This document shows, piece by piece, positions 49,970 to 58,298 of a stretch of DNA of 64,000 nucleotides. Within the stretch, counting starts at the first letter, position 1. Each line of letters opens with the position of its first letter. The translations under genes were made by a program, and so were the position numbers. The DNA lies in contig CAZJQI010000007.1 in the NCBI GenBank assembly GCA_964548275.1, positions 37,579-101,578 of the forward strand. Direction: 5' to 3'. Source of the stretch: JAUVUV01 sp964548275 (GTDB lineage: Bacteria; Gemmatimonadota; Glassbacteria; GWA2-58-10). The notes below the pieces were generated by a model. It searched no databases. It saw only the letters and a program-made list of their open reading frames with translations, and was not told the origin of the DNA.

Positions 49970-51270
49970 ACTTGCCCCTAACAAGGATCCGTGTCAGGAT
50001 GCTTCGATGTAAACTCGAGATCTGCTTTTGTTTCGTATTCGTCGCGGCAATTCTTTTCTCTGCCTGCTACCGGGAACTCAGAGTACCCCCGGGAGTTATT
50101 TTCGGTCCCGAGGGTGTGCCGCAGGTCAGGGTACTTCTGCTTAACCGGGCGGAAAAAGTGAGCCTGAAAGCCGGCGAACACGGTATCCTGATTTCGGATG
50201 CGGCAAGTGGCGCAAAGATCGCCGCTCTTTCTCCGGGTGAGAGGTGGGATGTGGTGAGATTCGGTCCCGCAATGGAACTTCGCGTAGCCACACCGGACGG
50301 GCAGGTCAGCCAGCCCCACCCGCAAGGCATTCGAGTGGTGGGCCTGGGCAATCCAGGTGTTGTGGAAATCGGGGGCCGACTTTATCTGGGAGCCATTCTG
50401 ATCTACAGCGGTGTAGAGGGAAGAATGATGGTGGTCAACAGCCTGCCTGTGGAGCAATATCTTCGCTCTGTGGTGCCTGCTGAAATCGGCCCTCTGGAGT
50501 TGCGCTATCTGGAAGCCTTGAAAGCCCAGGCCGTGGCCTCGCGCAGTTACGCGATGTCAATGATGGAGCGAAACCGGAATTCCGCTTTCGACCTGAGTGC
50601 GGACACCGGTGACCAGGTCTATAAAGGAATGAAAAGCGAGACTCCGGCTGCTGACCGGGCGGCCTACGAGACGATTGGCCAATGCCTCACCTATAAAGGA
50701 AGGGTTATACCTGCCTTTTATCACAGTACCTGCGGAGGGAGGACCGCGGAGCCGGAAGAGGTGTGGGGCAGGCAGTTCGCCAGGGATAATCCTTACCTGA
50801 AATCAGTGAAAGACGGTGACCGGGACCGGGAGTCAAAGTGGTATTCCTGGAAAGTTACCTGGACCAGGGAGGAATTACTGGAAGGGATCAGAAAAGCGCT
50901 TCCCTCTGTGGTCAGTCTTTCCCTGAGCGATATCGGCGAGCCGCAGGATATCGAGGTGATGGAGAAAGGACGCTCTGGCCGCAATGTGCTGCTCAAGGTC
51001 ACCACCGAAAAACGGGTCCTGCAGATCACCGGCGACCGGATAAGAAGAGTTCTGCGCCAGCCCGACGGCTCATTGTTGCCGAGCACCTGGTTTAACCTGT
51101 CAGTGGAGCAGGAACCGCGCGGGGCGGTTGTAATCGCCGAGGGAAGAGGGTTCGGCCACGGGCTGGGTATGTGCCAGACAGGAGCCAAAGCGAGGGCCGC
51201 TGACGGGGATTCCTACAGAAGCATCCTGAAAGCTTATTACCGCAACCTGAAAATTGTGAAGATGTATTGA
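49957..51270 (+). CDS. SpoIID/LytB-domain lipoprotein
   Basis: A 437-aa protein whose ATG overlaps hemL by 13 bases (ATG 49999 is an alternative). It has a lipoprotein signal ending in LFSAC. The SpoIID domain covers about 150-430: VVPAEIGPLELRYLEALK AQAVASRSYAM is the core (the Glu is the probable catalytic acid of SpoIID lytic transglycosylases), then YHSTCGGRTAEPEEVWG with conserved Cys and GRGFGHGLGMCQTGAKA near the end. It probably cuts or binds peptidoglycan strands at the outer membrane side. Despite the name it is common in non-sporulating bacteria. Confidence 0.88.
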   Translation: MLQINLPLTRIRVRMLRCKLEICFCFVFVAAILFSACYRELRVPPGVIFGPEGVPQVRVLLLNRAEKVSLKAGEHGILISDAASGAKIAALSPGERWDVVRFGPAMELRVATPDGQVSQPHPQGIRVVGLGNPGVVEIGGRLYLGAILIYSGVEGRMMVVNSLPVEQYLRSVVPAEIGPLELRYLEALKAQAVASRSYAMSMMERNRNSAFDLSADTGDQVYKGMKSETPAADRAAYETIGQCLTYKGRVIPAFYHSTCGGRTAEPEEVWGRQFARDNPYLKSVKDGDRDRESKWYSWKVTWTREELLEGIRKALPSVVSLSLSDIGEPQDIEVMEKGRSGRNVLLKVTTEKRVLQITGDRIRRVLRQPDGSLLPSTWFNLSVEQEPRGAVVIAEGRGFGHGLGMCQTGAKARAADGDSYRSILKAYYRNLKIVKMY

Positions 51271-51289
51271 TAAATGAAGAATGAAAAAT

Positions 51290-51315
51290 CAGGGGCACGG
51301 TATACCATGTCCCTG
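51290..51315. repeat. imperfect GC palindrome between convergent genes
   Basis: A 26-base inverted repeat centred at 51302/51303, 13 pairs with one mismatch and one G-T. Its arm GGGGCACGG is the same as in the perfect palindrome at 55650-55679, so the two are copies of one dispersed palindromic repeat. It lies between the convergent SpoIID and propeller genes and may stop transcription from both sides. Confidence 0.7.
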
Positions 51316-51373
51316 TTCATTGAGATTTAAAACTGAATATGCTGGAGTTTTATTTCCGGGTTAGTTCCGCCTG

Positions 51374-53599
51374 CTAAGGTAATTTTATACTCTGTCTGAC
51401 TGTAACCAGGTTGTAGAACTGGTCGTAGGCCAGGACAGTCACCGTGTGCTCGCCTGGAGAGACTTTTTCCCACACCAGCCGGAAATTTTCCTCAAGGCTG
51501 TCCTGGATTTCGTCCACAGGCGCCACGCGCCTCGCTTTTTCAGCATCCACGGCAACCTCGACCCGCTCGATTCTGCTTGTCTGATCCCGGACCTTAAAAC
51601 TGACCTCGAATCCCAGACCGTTATTGAGCTTGGAGACGCGAAAATTCTGGATCGAGGGCGGTGTGTTGTCCACAGTGAATACAGGGCTTGTCCGTTCCGA
51701 GCTTTCGGCGCGCCCGCCTGGATTATCTAGAGAGTCATGGGCCGAGATCTTAAGCAGGTATTTACCATCGGCCATGGATTCGGTGTCGAAAATGACAGAA
51801 TTTTCCGCAATGTTAAGTTCCAGGGGCCGCCAGGTCGACTCCGAGATTCCCCGATAGTAAATGTTGTAGCGCAGCTCGTCGCCATTCGGGTCGTTGGCGT
51901 TCCAGCCCGCCATGCGAAACCTTTTCTCGTATTCCTTTTTGCCCTGGAACGGGTTTCCAGTGGTGCCCTCCTTTTTATTGTTCAACATTTCTTCCACTTC
52001 ATACGGATAAGTCTTTTTCAGCTCCGGCTTTTCCACAGCAGATGGCGAAGGCTTGATAAGCAGGCCTTGAGGCATAAAACGTATCGGACTTATCATTGGG
52101 GGGCGGTTACGGCGCAAATAGGAAACCGTGACTTCGGTTAGCCTTGGAGTCATACCAGGATTATCGCTCTCCAGGAGCGCCTGCCACTGGAAATACCTTC
52201 GAGGAGGGGAGATAATGTCCGCTCCTGGCTTTTCTCGTAACGATTCAGACCACTGGCTCCAGGTGGTATCCGGACGAGCCGTATTGCCGGAACGGGTCCG
52301 AAAATAAACCCTGGTGGAAGAGGGGATTTGACCTTCCCAGGAGATTCTGCCCCATTTCGAGGGGAGACCCCCATTGAGTACCTTGCTCGTGAAAGTGCCA
52401 CGGGACAGGTAACCTTTCGCGATCTCGAATACCTTGCCGGGATTGGCGGTGCAGATCAGCATGCGCTCAGCCAGCGGAAGGAATCCGGTGACATCACTTT
52501 CCTCGAATGAATTCAGCAGAGTGAGCTCGCCTTGCTTATCCACAACCAACAGGTTGTTTTCCTCTTTTTTCGAAACGAACACCGCTCGGCCGTCTTCCAT
52601 CATCCCAAGGGACATTACCGCCTCTCCGGTTCCCCGCCAGAGGCGTGTGACAAAGCGGTCCTGATCGAAAAAATAAATCTCGCTGTTGGCTGCCGGCCCC
52701 CTGGGTTGCGGTGGCCTTCTCAGGATAAATTCCTGGGGGGATTTTGAACTCTCGCCCTCCTTTGAGTCTTCCCCATTAGAGGGCGTGTCGGTCGAAATCC
52801 CGGGCTGAGGCAGGAGCCTTTTCGCCTGTTCGGCAGGTGTTTGGATTTCGAAAGCGGCAACGAAAAGATTGTTCTGACTGTCAACCACGATCGATTTAAT
52901 CTCTTTTAACGGACTGTCGTAAATAATGGATACACTCCCCCCGGAATCTACCTGATAAAGGAGGGCGTTGCTGCTTGAGCCTGCAAGAAGGTTTCCCTCG
53001 CGGTCGAAAGTTATGGAAATTATATGCTGCTCCTCCGAATCCAGAGCGAGTTTACTGTTTCCTTTCTGATCCACTCTGTAAATCCTGCCTTTGGATCCCA
53101 CTGCCACGTAAAGGTCTCCATCCGGTCCGAATTCCAGATCCCAGATATATTTCTCCTCGGGATCGAAAAAAGTTTCACCCTGGGTTTTCCCTTTCGGTAT
53201 CCGGTAAACTCTGCCCTCAGGCGAAGCGCCGATAAAAAGATCGCCATTGGCTTTCACAGCCAGTGCATACACATCCGGTTCGAGAGCATCGTAGACAGTG
53301 GCGGTGTCACCACTGGCGGAAATTTTCAGCACCCGGCCCTCATGCCCGGTAGTTGCGTAGAGCGCACCACTGCCGTCGCTTACCAGGGTCCAGATATAGG
53401 GTTCTCCGATCTCTGTTATCAATTTTACTTTCGGCGCCAGGGCCAGTGATTCATCGGCAAGGATAGATACACCCTCCGCTTTGCCGCTCATGAAATCATT
53501 CCTCGACCGGCTGGTCCAGAATTGCGGACCATCGGCTTCGACTCCGGCAGCCAGGCAAATAAGAAACAGAATTGAGCTGCAAATAGCTGATTTGAGCAA
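51374..53599 (-). CDS. exported beta-propeller protein with C-terminal Ig-like domain
   Basis: TTG 53599 has GGAGGAAAG immediately upstream and is preferred to ATG 53611; about 741 aa. A signal peptide (ICSSILFLICLAAGVEA) is followed by NHL/WD-like repeats with the pattern Gly-x-Leu-Tyr-x-x-x-Gly-x-x-Gly-Arg-Val/Ile (GALYATTGHEGRVLKI, GDLFIGASPEGRVYRI, GDLYVAVGSKGRIYRV), a Pro-rich loop near 255-300, a middle beta domain and an Ig/fibronectin-like end (PSIQNFRVSKLNNGLGFEV). It should be periplasmic or on the surface and bind a ligand; no catalytic site is seen. It follows the S55-domain gene by 56 bases. Confidence 0.78.
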   Translation of the reverse strand: MLKSAICSSILFLICLAAGVEADGPQFWTSRSRNDFMSGKAEGVSILADESLALAPKVKLITEIGEPYIWTLVSDGSGALYATTGHEGRVLKISASGDTATVYDALEPDVYALAVKANGDLFIGASPEGRVYRIPKGKTQGETFFDPEEKYIWDLEFGPDGDLYVAVGSKGRIYRVDQKGNSKLALDSEEQHIISITFDREGNLLAGSSSNALLYQVDSGGSVSIIYDSPLKEIKSIVVDSQNNLFVAAFEIQTPAEQAKRLLPQPGISTDTPSNGEDSKEGESSKSPQEFILRRPPQPRGPAANSEIYFFDQDRFVTRLWRGTGEAVMSLGMMEDGRAVFVSKKEENNLLVVDKQGELTLLNSFEESDVTGFLPLAERMLICTANPGKVFEIAKGYLSRGTFTSKVLNGGLPSKWGRISWEGQIPSSTRVYFRTRSGNTARPDTTWSQWSESLREKPGADIISPPRRYFQWQALLESDNPGMTPRLTEVTVSYLRRNRPPMISPIRFMPQGLLIKPSPSAVEKPELKKTYPYEVEEMLNNKKEGTTGNPFQGKKEYEKRFRMAGWNANDPNGDELRYNIYYRGISESTWRPLELNIAENSVIFDTESMADGKYLLKISAHDSLDNPGGRAESSERTSPVFTVDNTPPSIQNFRVSKLNNGLGFEVSFKVRDQTSRIERVEVAVDAEKARRVAPVDEIQDSLEENFRLVWEKVSPGEHTVTVLAYDQFYNLVTVRQSIKLP

Positions 53600-53654
53600 A
53601 CTTTCCTCCATTGATTTCAGAATTGAAGAAAACTGGTAAAAACAAATAGCGTTT

Positions 53655-55511
53655 TCAAGGACGCGGTTTCAAATCAACCTGGATCACCTTGAAACCGTTG
53701 ACCAGATAGCCGGTCGGTTTTTCTATTTCAGCCAGTGTCAGATCATTCAACGGAAGGGCTGCTCCCGAGGATTTATCCGACTGCAGCAGTGACCAGACAG
53801 AAGGCGGCAGGCCGGTCATCTCCCGTCCTCTAAGGATCAGGCCCTTTTCAAGCTTAACCACTTTGAGATAGAGACAGTTATTTTTCTTAGTCGAGTTGAT
53901 CAAGCGCACCAGGTGCTTGAGACTGGTATAAATAAACCGGTTCGGCGAGAGTTGAAGTTCGGTTCTTGTTATGATGTCTGCAGCACCGACCATAATAAAA
54001 AGTTTCGTATCCGAATCGACAGTCGGCATTACAACACTGAATCGTTCCTTGAATTTAGGGCCGTTGTAAGGATTGAGAACGACTTCAACCCTCACGCTGT
54101 CGCCAGGATAAACTATTTTGCGGTCCAGGTATACCTCGCTCACTTGTACGCGCGGGAAACCTTCCTGGGCATCCACCGCAAGCTCGATATTCTTGATTTC
54201 AGCCGGGCCGTAATAGTTGCTGTACAGGTATTGAATGATGATCTGCAAAGCTTGAGCGAGTTGGCTGGTAGCTATACTGCCGGCGTACATGTTGTCGATC
54301 GTTATCGGCTCAGTTCCCTTAATATCGATTTGGCCGCTTACCCTGAGAGTCTGCTCACTGAGAGCATCACCCACCGGCCCAAGGGAATTGATCAGAGTGA
54401 TCGCTCCCAAGACAGGAGAAAGCAATTTATGGCGCACCAATTCGTAGCGGAAAGTTTCCACTTTCGGCCCGGGCAATTTCAAAACGATATTCAGAGGGAT
54501 CATATTAGGCTGGCTGCCTACGATACCGAATACACCGTTGGTGTGGTCTGTTTTGATGCTGCCCATGAAAGTGGTGCTGTTGGAAATCTTGAACGATTGG
54601 GCGACATTCGGCAGCACGGTTACGATTTCGGCAGCGGTCATCGGGAAATCGACCGGGCCGAAGTTGAGGAATGGATGGCCGAACGCCAGGAAACGGTCGC
54701 CGTCCCGAAGGGTGAGCGTACCGGTGGCAGCAAGCGAGATATCTCCCCTTATCAGTTGGGCACTGACTGCCGATCCTGCCTCAAAGGTCGGATTTCGGGC
54801 TGCATTCCTGGGTTCGTCACCTGTATTTCCACCCATCAGCGGCACCAGACCGAACGGAGCGAAAATTTTGCCGAATTTTTTAACCACCTCGGGATGGCAG
54901 CCGGAGAAGGTCAGTGGGACCTCGAGCCTGGTCAGCGAGGCGCCGCCGGCAGTGAAACTGCCAGCGGCGGGCCCGCTTTCGCTGAGGGTGCCATCCAGCA
55001 GTGGGTTGGCTGGGGCCTCGAAAGGGTTATAGAGCTGAGTTGCTCCGGCCGGCGGGCTCGCCGCAGCGCCGCTTTGCGGCGCGGCGGCGCCGAATGCTTC
55101 GGAGTTGGATTCTATTTCGAGCATCTGCTCGATAGGCGTTATGCCGAATATCGGATTCTTGGAAAACTGCCAGCCGTAAGCCATAGCACCGATAAGCTTG
55201 CCGTCGATATAAATCGGGCTGCCGCTCATTCCACCAATGACGCCGGTATACTGAAGACGGTCTCCCTGAAGTTCAGCAAGTATGATATCTTTCTTGGGAA
55301 GAAAATTTTTGAGAGTTCCGAGGATTTTTACATTGAACTCCTCGATCTTGTCACCTTGGAAAACAGTCTTGCCGATACCCACCATCCCTGGTTCAACTTC
55401 GGATACAGGCATGATCGGCAATGGGGAGCCTTCACGAGCAATAGATAGAGTGGGGAAGGCAAACAAAAAAACAAGCAGAAAAAATGGAATTCTGACCATT
55501 AAAGAATACAT
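53655..55511 (-). CDS. SpoIVB-like S55 peptidase-domain protein with permuted motif order
   Basis: A 618-aa protein with a signal peptide (FFLLVFLFAFPTLSIA). Residues about 30-130 hold VEPGMVGIGKTVFQG and the serine-peptidase loop GGMSGSPIYIDGKLIGAM, with the likely nucleophile Ser96. A low-complexity Ala/Pro segment (138-190) follows, then GDRFLAFGHPFLNFGPVDFP with His279, the S55-type His motif. In SpoIVB the His precedes the Ser, so the order is swapped here. The C-terminal third is beta-rich. Neighbouring propeller gene lies downstream in the same direction. Substrate unknown. Confidence 0.78.
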   Translation of the reverse strand: MYSLMVRIPFFLLVFLFAFPTLSIAREGSPLPIMPVSEVEPGMVGIGKTVFQGDKIEEFNVKILGTLKNFLPKKDIILAELQGDRLQYTGVIGGMSGSPIYIDGKLIGAMAYGWQFSKNPIFGITPIEQMLEIESNSEAFGAAAPQSGAAASPPAGATQLYNPFEAPANPLLDGTLSESGPAAGSFTAGGASLTRLEVPLTFSGCHPEVVKKFGKIFAPFGLVPLMGGNTGDEPRNAARNPTFEAGSAVSAQLIRGDISLAATGTLTLRDGDRFLAFGHPFLNFGPVDFPMTAAEIVTVLPNVAQSFKISNSTTFMGSIKTDHTNGVFGIVGSQPNMIPLNIVLKLPGPKVETFRYELVRHKLLSPVLGAITLINSLGPVGDALSEQTLRVSGQIDIKGTEPITIDNMYAGSIATSQLAQALQIIIQYLYSNYYGPAEIKNIELAVDAQEGFPRVQVSEVYLDRKIVYPGDSVRVEVVLNPYNGPKFKERFSVVMPTVDSDTKLFIMVGAADIITRTELQLSPNRFIYTSLKHLVRLINSTKKNNCLYLKVVKLEKGLILRGREMTGLPPSVWSLLQSDKSSGAALPLNDLTLAEIEKPTGYLVNGFKVIQVDLKPRP

Positions 55512-55836
55512 AAGACCTTTTAAGTTGAAAAAATATATAAAACAAGATTATAAGAATAAAAAAGGGTGTTGAAATTTCATCGATTTCTTTTTGTAGAAAA
55601 ACGAAAAAGTGTCCGGGTTGAATTGAAACTGTTTAAAAACAATCATTTGCGTAGGGGCACGGCGCGCCGTGCCCCTACGGCATCCAGGGTTAAAGACCTA
55701 GTTATCGATTTATCAACCCGCCTAGAAAAAGTTATAAAAAGTTACTCGTATAATCATATTATGTCAACTATTCAAAGGATAAACCGGTCTTTAGATAATA
55801 AAATCTAAAACCAAAATTATTCCAACAGGCAAGAAC
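55512..55836. other. intergenic region with palindrome
   Basis: About 325 AT-rich bases between two minus-strand genes. It contains the perfect palindrome listed separately. A plus-strand frame at 55566-55808 crosses the palindrome, has no family features and is not accepted as a gene. Confidence 0.6.
55650..55679. repeat. perfect 30-base palindrome (GTAGGGGCACGG type)
   Basis: The sequence from 55650 to 55679 equals its own reverse complement at every position, centre GGCGCGCC. It shares the GGGGCACGG arm with 51290-51315. Palindromes of this type are dispersed in many uncultured and deltaproteobacterial genomes, as I recall. GC-rich in an AT-rich setting. Confidence 0.9.
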
Positions 55837-57912
55837 TCAAATCGAGGGCTGATCCTGGTATTTTTTACCTAATATGAGAAGGATAACCCAGAGCGATAAG
55901 ATTGTGATCAGGTTGCATAGAATCGGGTGAATCAAACCCATGCCCGCGGGCAGGTAACCGAAAAAGATACTGACAAGAGCAACGACAATTGCATAAGGCA
56001 ACTGAGTTCTGACATGGTCGACATGGTCAGCGCCGGAGGACATGGAGCTCATGATCGTTGTATCGCTGATCGGGCTGCAATGGTCGCCGAAAACAGCGCC
56101 TGAGAGTATGGCCCCGACAGTGCCGACCATGGTCAGTTCTACCGAGCTGGCGGGTAGGTTTGCATCCATTGGGAGGTGATAAGAAAGAGGGATGATAAGC
56201 GGCGTCAGGATCGCCATCGTGCCCCAGGATGTGCCGGTGGAGAAACTGGTAATTGCAGCGAGCACAAAAGTGATTGTCGGCAAAAGTCCAGGGGTGAGAA
56301 AACCGCGGGATACTGTAAGAAGGTAACTGGCGGTTTGAAGTTCTGTGCAGACAAGCTGGATTACCCTTGCAAGGGTTAGAATTATCATTGCCAGGATCAG
56401 CGACTTGAAGCCTATTAAAAAAGCATCTACCGACTGCCGCAGAGTCAGGATTTTTTGCACCAAGATCAGGCCCAGGCTGGTCAGCACACCCGCAAAAGCA
56501 GCCCAGAGCAACACCTGAAACGGATCAGCAGCGCCGATAATGTTATAGAGGGTAATCTCCTTACCGGAGGATTGAAGTTCGGCCAGGCCGCTTTTATAAA
56601 GGCCGTAAACAAGCACCGCGCTCATTACGGCGATCGGGATAATTGCATTGTACCAGCGCGCAGAAGCATTCGAGGTTGCATAAAGTCTGGTCATTTCCTC
56701 GTCGATCAGCGGCTGGGCTTTGGAATCAAGTACCTCTCCGGTGTTGATTGTGCGTATTTCTGCCTTGTACATCGGGCCGAAATCGCGTCGGCTGAGAACT
56801 ACCATCAGCACGAAAATCAGGCAGGCCCAAGAGTAAAAATTGTAAGGCAGGGCTTTCAAAAAAAGCCAATAGGCATTCTCCTGAAGACCGAGCTGGGAAA
56901 TACTGCTCGAAAGAAGAGCCAGTTCGAATCCGATCCAGGTGGAAATCAGGGCGACACTGGCTACTGGCGCGGCGGTTGAGTCAACGATAAAAGAGAGCTT
57001 TTCCCGTGAGACTCGCATTTTATCTGTAAACGGTCTCATGGTATTGCCGACCATCAGGGTGTTGGAGTAATCGTCGAAAAATATCAGCAGGCCCATCAGC
57101 CAGGTACTGACCTGGCTCATCCTACGGCTTACCGCAAGACGCCTCAAGCTTTCCACAAGACCCGTTGCTCCGCCGCAGCGTGTAATAAGCCCCACCATAC
57201 CTCCCAGAGTCATGCTGAAAATGATTATCCGCACGTGATCTTTATCTGTCATCGCTTCAACCAGGTAGGTATCGATCAGCCGAACCAGGCCGTCCCACGG
57301 ATTGAGTCCCGAAAGCAGGCTCACTCCGAACCAGATACCGATAAATAAGGCAGGCAGAACCTGGCGGAAAATCAGTGCCAGGAATATGGCGATCAGGGGA
57401 GGGAGGATGGTGAGGAATCCCGTGTATATTCTTATTACTTTCTGGCAGGTAAACTCGCCGCAACCGACTGCCACAAGATAGTAACCTGCGCTGGGGAAAT
57501 TGATTTGGGCGATTCCCTGGCTGTCGAACTCAGCTTCGATAGGAGTTTTTAACGCAGAATCCCATCGGGAAACGAGAATTGTGAATGGTTCTTCAGCCTT
57601 TTCCAGCAAAAGTTTCTCTGATAGTTTTATTTCAACCGACGTGGTGGAAAAAATGACTTTAGGCAGTTGAAAATCAGCAAAGGAGCTTTGCGCTGTCATG
57701 GCCGGAAGGGTCCGGCTGAAAACAAGCAGAACCAGCAGTGGAAACAGGCGAAAATCGAGGATTTTTAATAGAAAAGAATTCCTCGAAGCTTTTCTTCGGG
57801 GTGACCCGCACCCGGGGACTAGTAGGTTATCCCCCTTAGCAAAGGGGGAGACAGGGGGTTGTCTCGATATGTTTGTCCTTGGAGAGTGGATGAGATCGAT
57901 CAAATTCATCAT
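55837..57912 (-). CDS. NhaC-family Na+/H+ antiporter with N-terminal extracytoplasmic domain
   Basis: Start chosen at ATG 57912, seven bases after GAGGT; the frame opens at 57969. About 691 aa. After a hydrophobic segment (LFPLLVLLVFSRTLPA) comes a soluble beta-rich domain (about 75-155), then some 12 helices with NhaC landmarks: GVSLLSGLNPWDGL, LLIFFDDYSNTLMVGNTMRP, VDSTAAPVASVALISTWIGFE (split) and FGDHCSPISDTTIMSSM. It exchanges Na+ for H+ across the inner membrane. The region encoding residues about 17-35 is a dispersed repeat (57831-57865), so the native start may have been changed by it. Confidence 0.82.
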   Translation of the reverse strand: MMNLIDLIHSPRTNISRQPPVSPFAKGDNLLVPGCGSPRRKASRNSFLLKILDFRLFPLLVLLVFSRTLPAMTAQSSFADFQLPKVIFSTTSVEIKLSEKLLLEKAEEPFTILVSRWDSALKTPIEAEFDSQGIAQINFPSAGYYLVAVGCGEFTCQKVIRIYTGFLTILPPLIAIFLALIFRQVLPALFIGIWFGVSLLSGLNPWDGLVRLIDTYLVEAMTDKDHVRIIIFSMTLGGMVGLITRCGGATGLVESLRRLAVSRRMSQVSTWLMGLLIFFDDYSNTLMVGNTMRPFTDKMRVSREKLSFIVDSTAAPVASVALISTWIGFELALLSSSISQLGLQENAYWLFLKALPYNFYSWACLIFVLMVVLSRRDFGPMYKAEIRTINTGEVLDSKAQPLIDEEMTRLYATSNASARWYNAIIPIAVMSAVLVYGLYKSGLAELQSSGKEITLYNIIGAADPFQVLLWAAFAGVLTSLGLILVQKILTLRQSVDAFLIGFKSLILAMIILTLARVIQLVCTELQTASYLLTVSRGFLTPGLLPTITFVLAAITSFSTGTSWGTMAILTPLIIPLSYHLPMDANLPASSVELTMVGTVGAILSGAVFGDHCSPISDTTIMSSMSSGADHVDHVRTQLPYAIVVALVSIFFGYLPAGMGLIHPILCNLITILSLWVILLILGKKYQDQPSI
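57831..57865. repeat. CCCCCTT/AAGGGGG dispersed repeat inside the NhaC 5' end
   Basis: A 35-base element with a 7-bp hairpin (57831-57837 with 57842-57848) and a second 6-bp hairpin (57848-57853 with 57860-57865). The CCCCCTT...AAGGGGG...AGGGGGTT pattern is a known kind of dispersed repeat in many bacteria. In the antiporter frame it reads RQPPVSPFAKGD, a peptide typical of such repeats read as protein. Confidence 0.7.
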
Positions 57913-58009
57913 TTTGATACCTCGCAGCTCTGCTGCGGGGCAGTTCATTTTTTTTCGAAACAATTCCATCTCTATGATTTTTCCCCACCAGGGAGGTAAA
58001 TAAAAAAAA

Positions 58010-58199
58010 TATGCTGGTCAAAATTAGCATATCCCGGCTGATATGCAAAACACTGCACAATTTATTAGCTTCCGTAGGTCTTGTCAAAGTTAAAGAGTCT
58101 GATTGCTGGGAGGTTTGGGGAAACGGGAAGGTATATTTCTTGCCAAATTATTTCAGGATTCTTAGTTTAATTCCCTTTACCGCGGGGCGGTTTTTTTTT
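58010..58199 (+). other. orphan plus-strand segment ending in a terminator
   Basis: Between the divergent antiporter and barrel genes, a frame from ATG 58011 (84 aa, no family features) covers sequence ending at a clear terminator: ACCGC (58179-58183) pairs with GCGGT (58187-58191), loop GGG, then nine T to 58199. Something on the plus strand is thus transcribed from about 58000, either a small RNA or a short leader. I do not accept the frame as a protein. Confidence 0.4.
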
Positions 58200-58298
58200 A
58201 TATATACCTGGCATCTATCTCTCCGTAACCGCTCTCTATTATCCAATAGGAGATGGAATAGATAAAATGGAGTATTTTAAAAACTTGAGAAAAGTTGG

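Noticed and set aside
55060..55095. GC-rich hairpin within the S55-domain gene
   Set aside because: It encodes the Ala-rich linker; repeats of GCG/GCC codons explain the self-complementarity.
53913..55448. Plus-strand 511-aa open frame
   Set aside because: Antisense to the S55-domain gene, which has a signal peptide and family motifs; the antisense protein has none.
55566..55808. Plus-strand 80-aa frame near the palindrome
   Set aside because: Its middle is the palindrome read as protein; no ribosome site and no recognisable domain.
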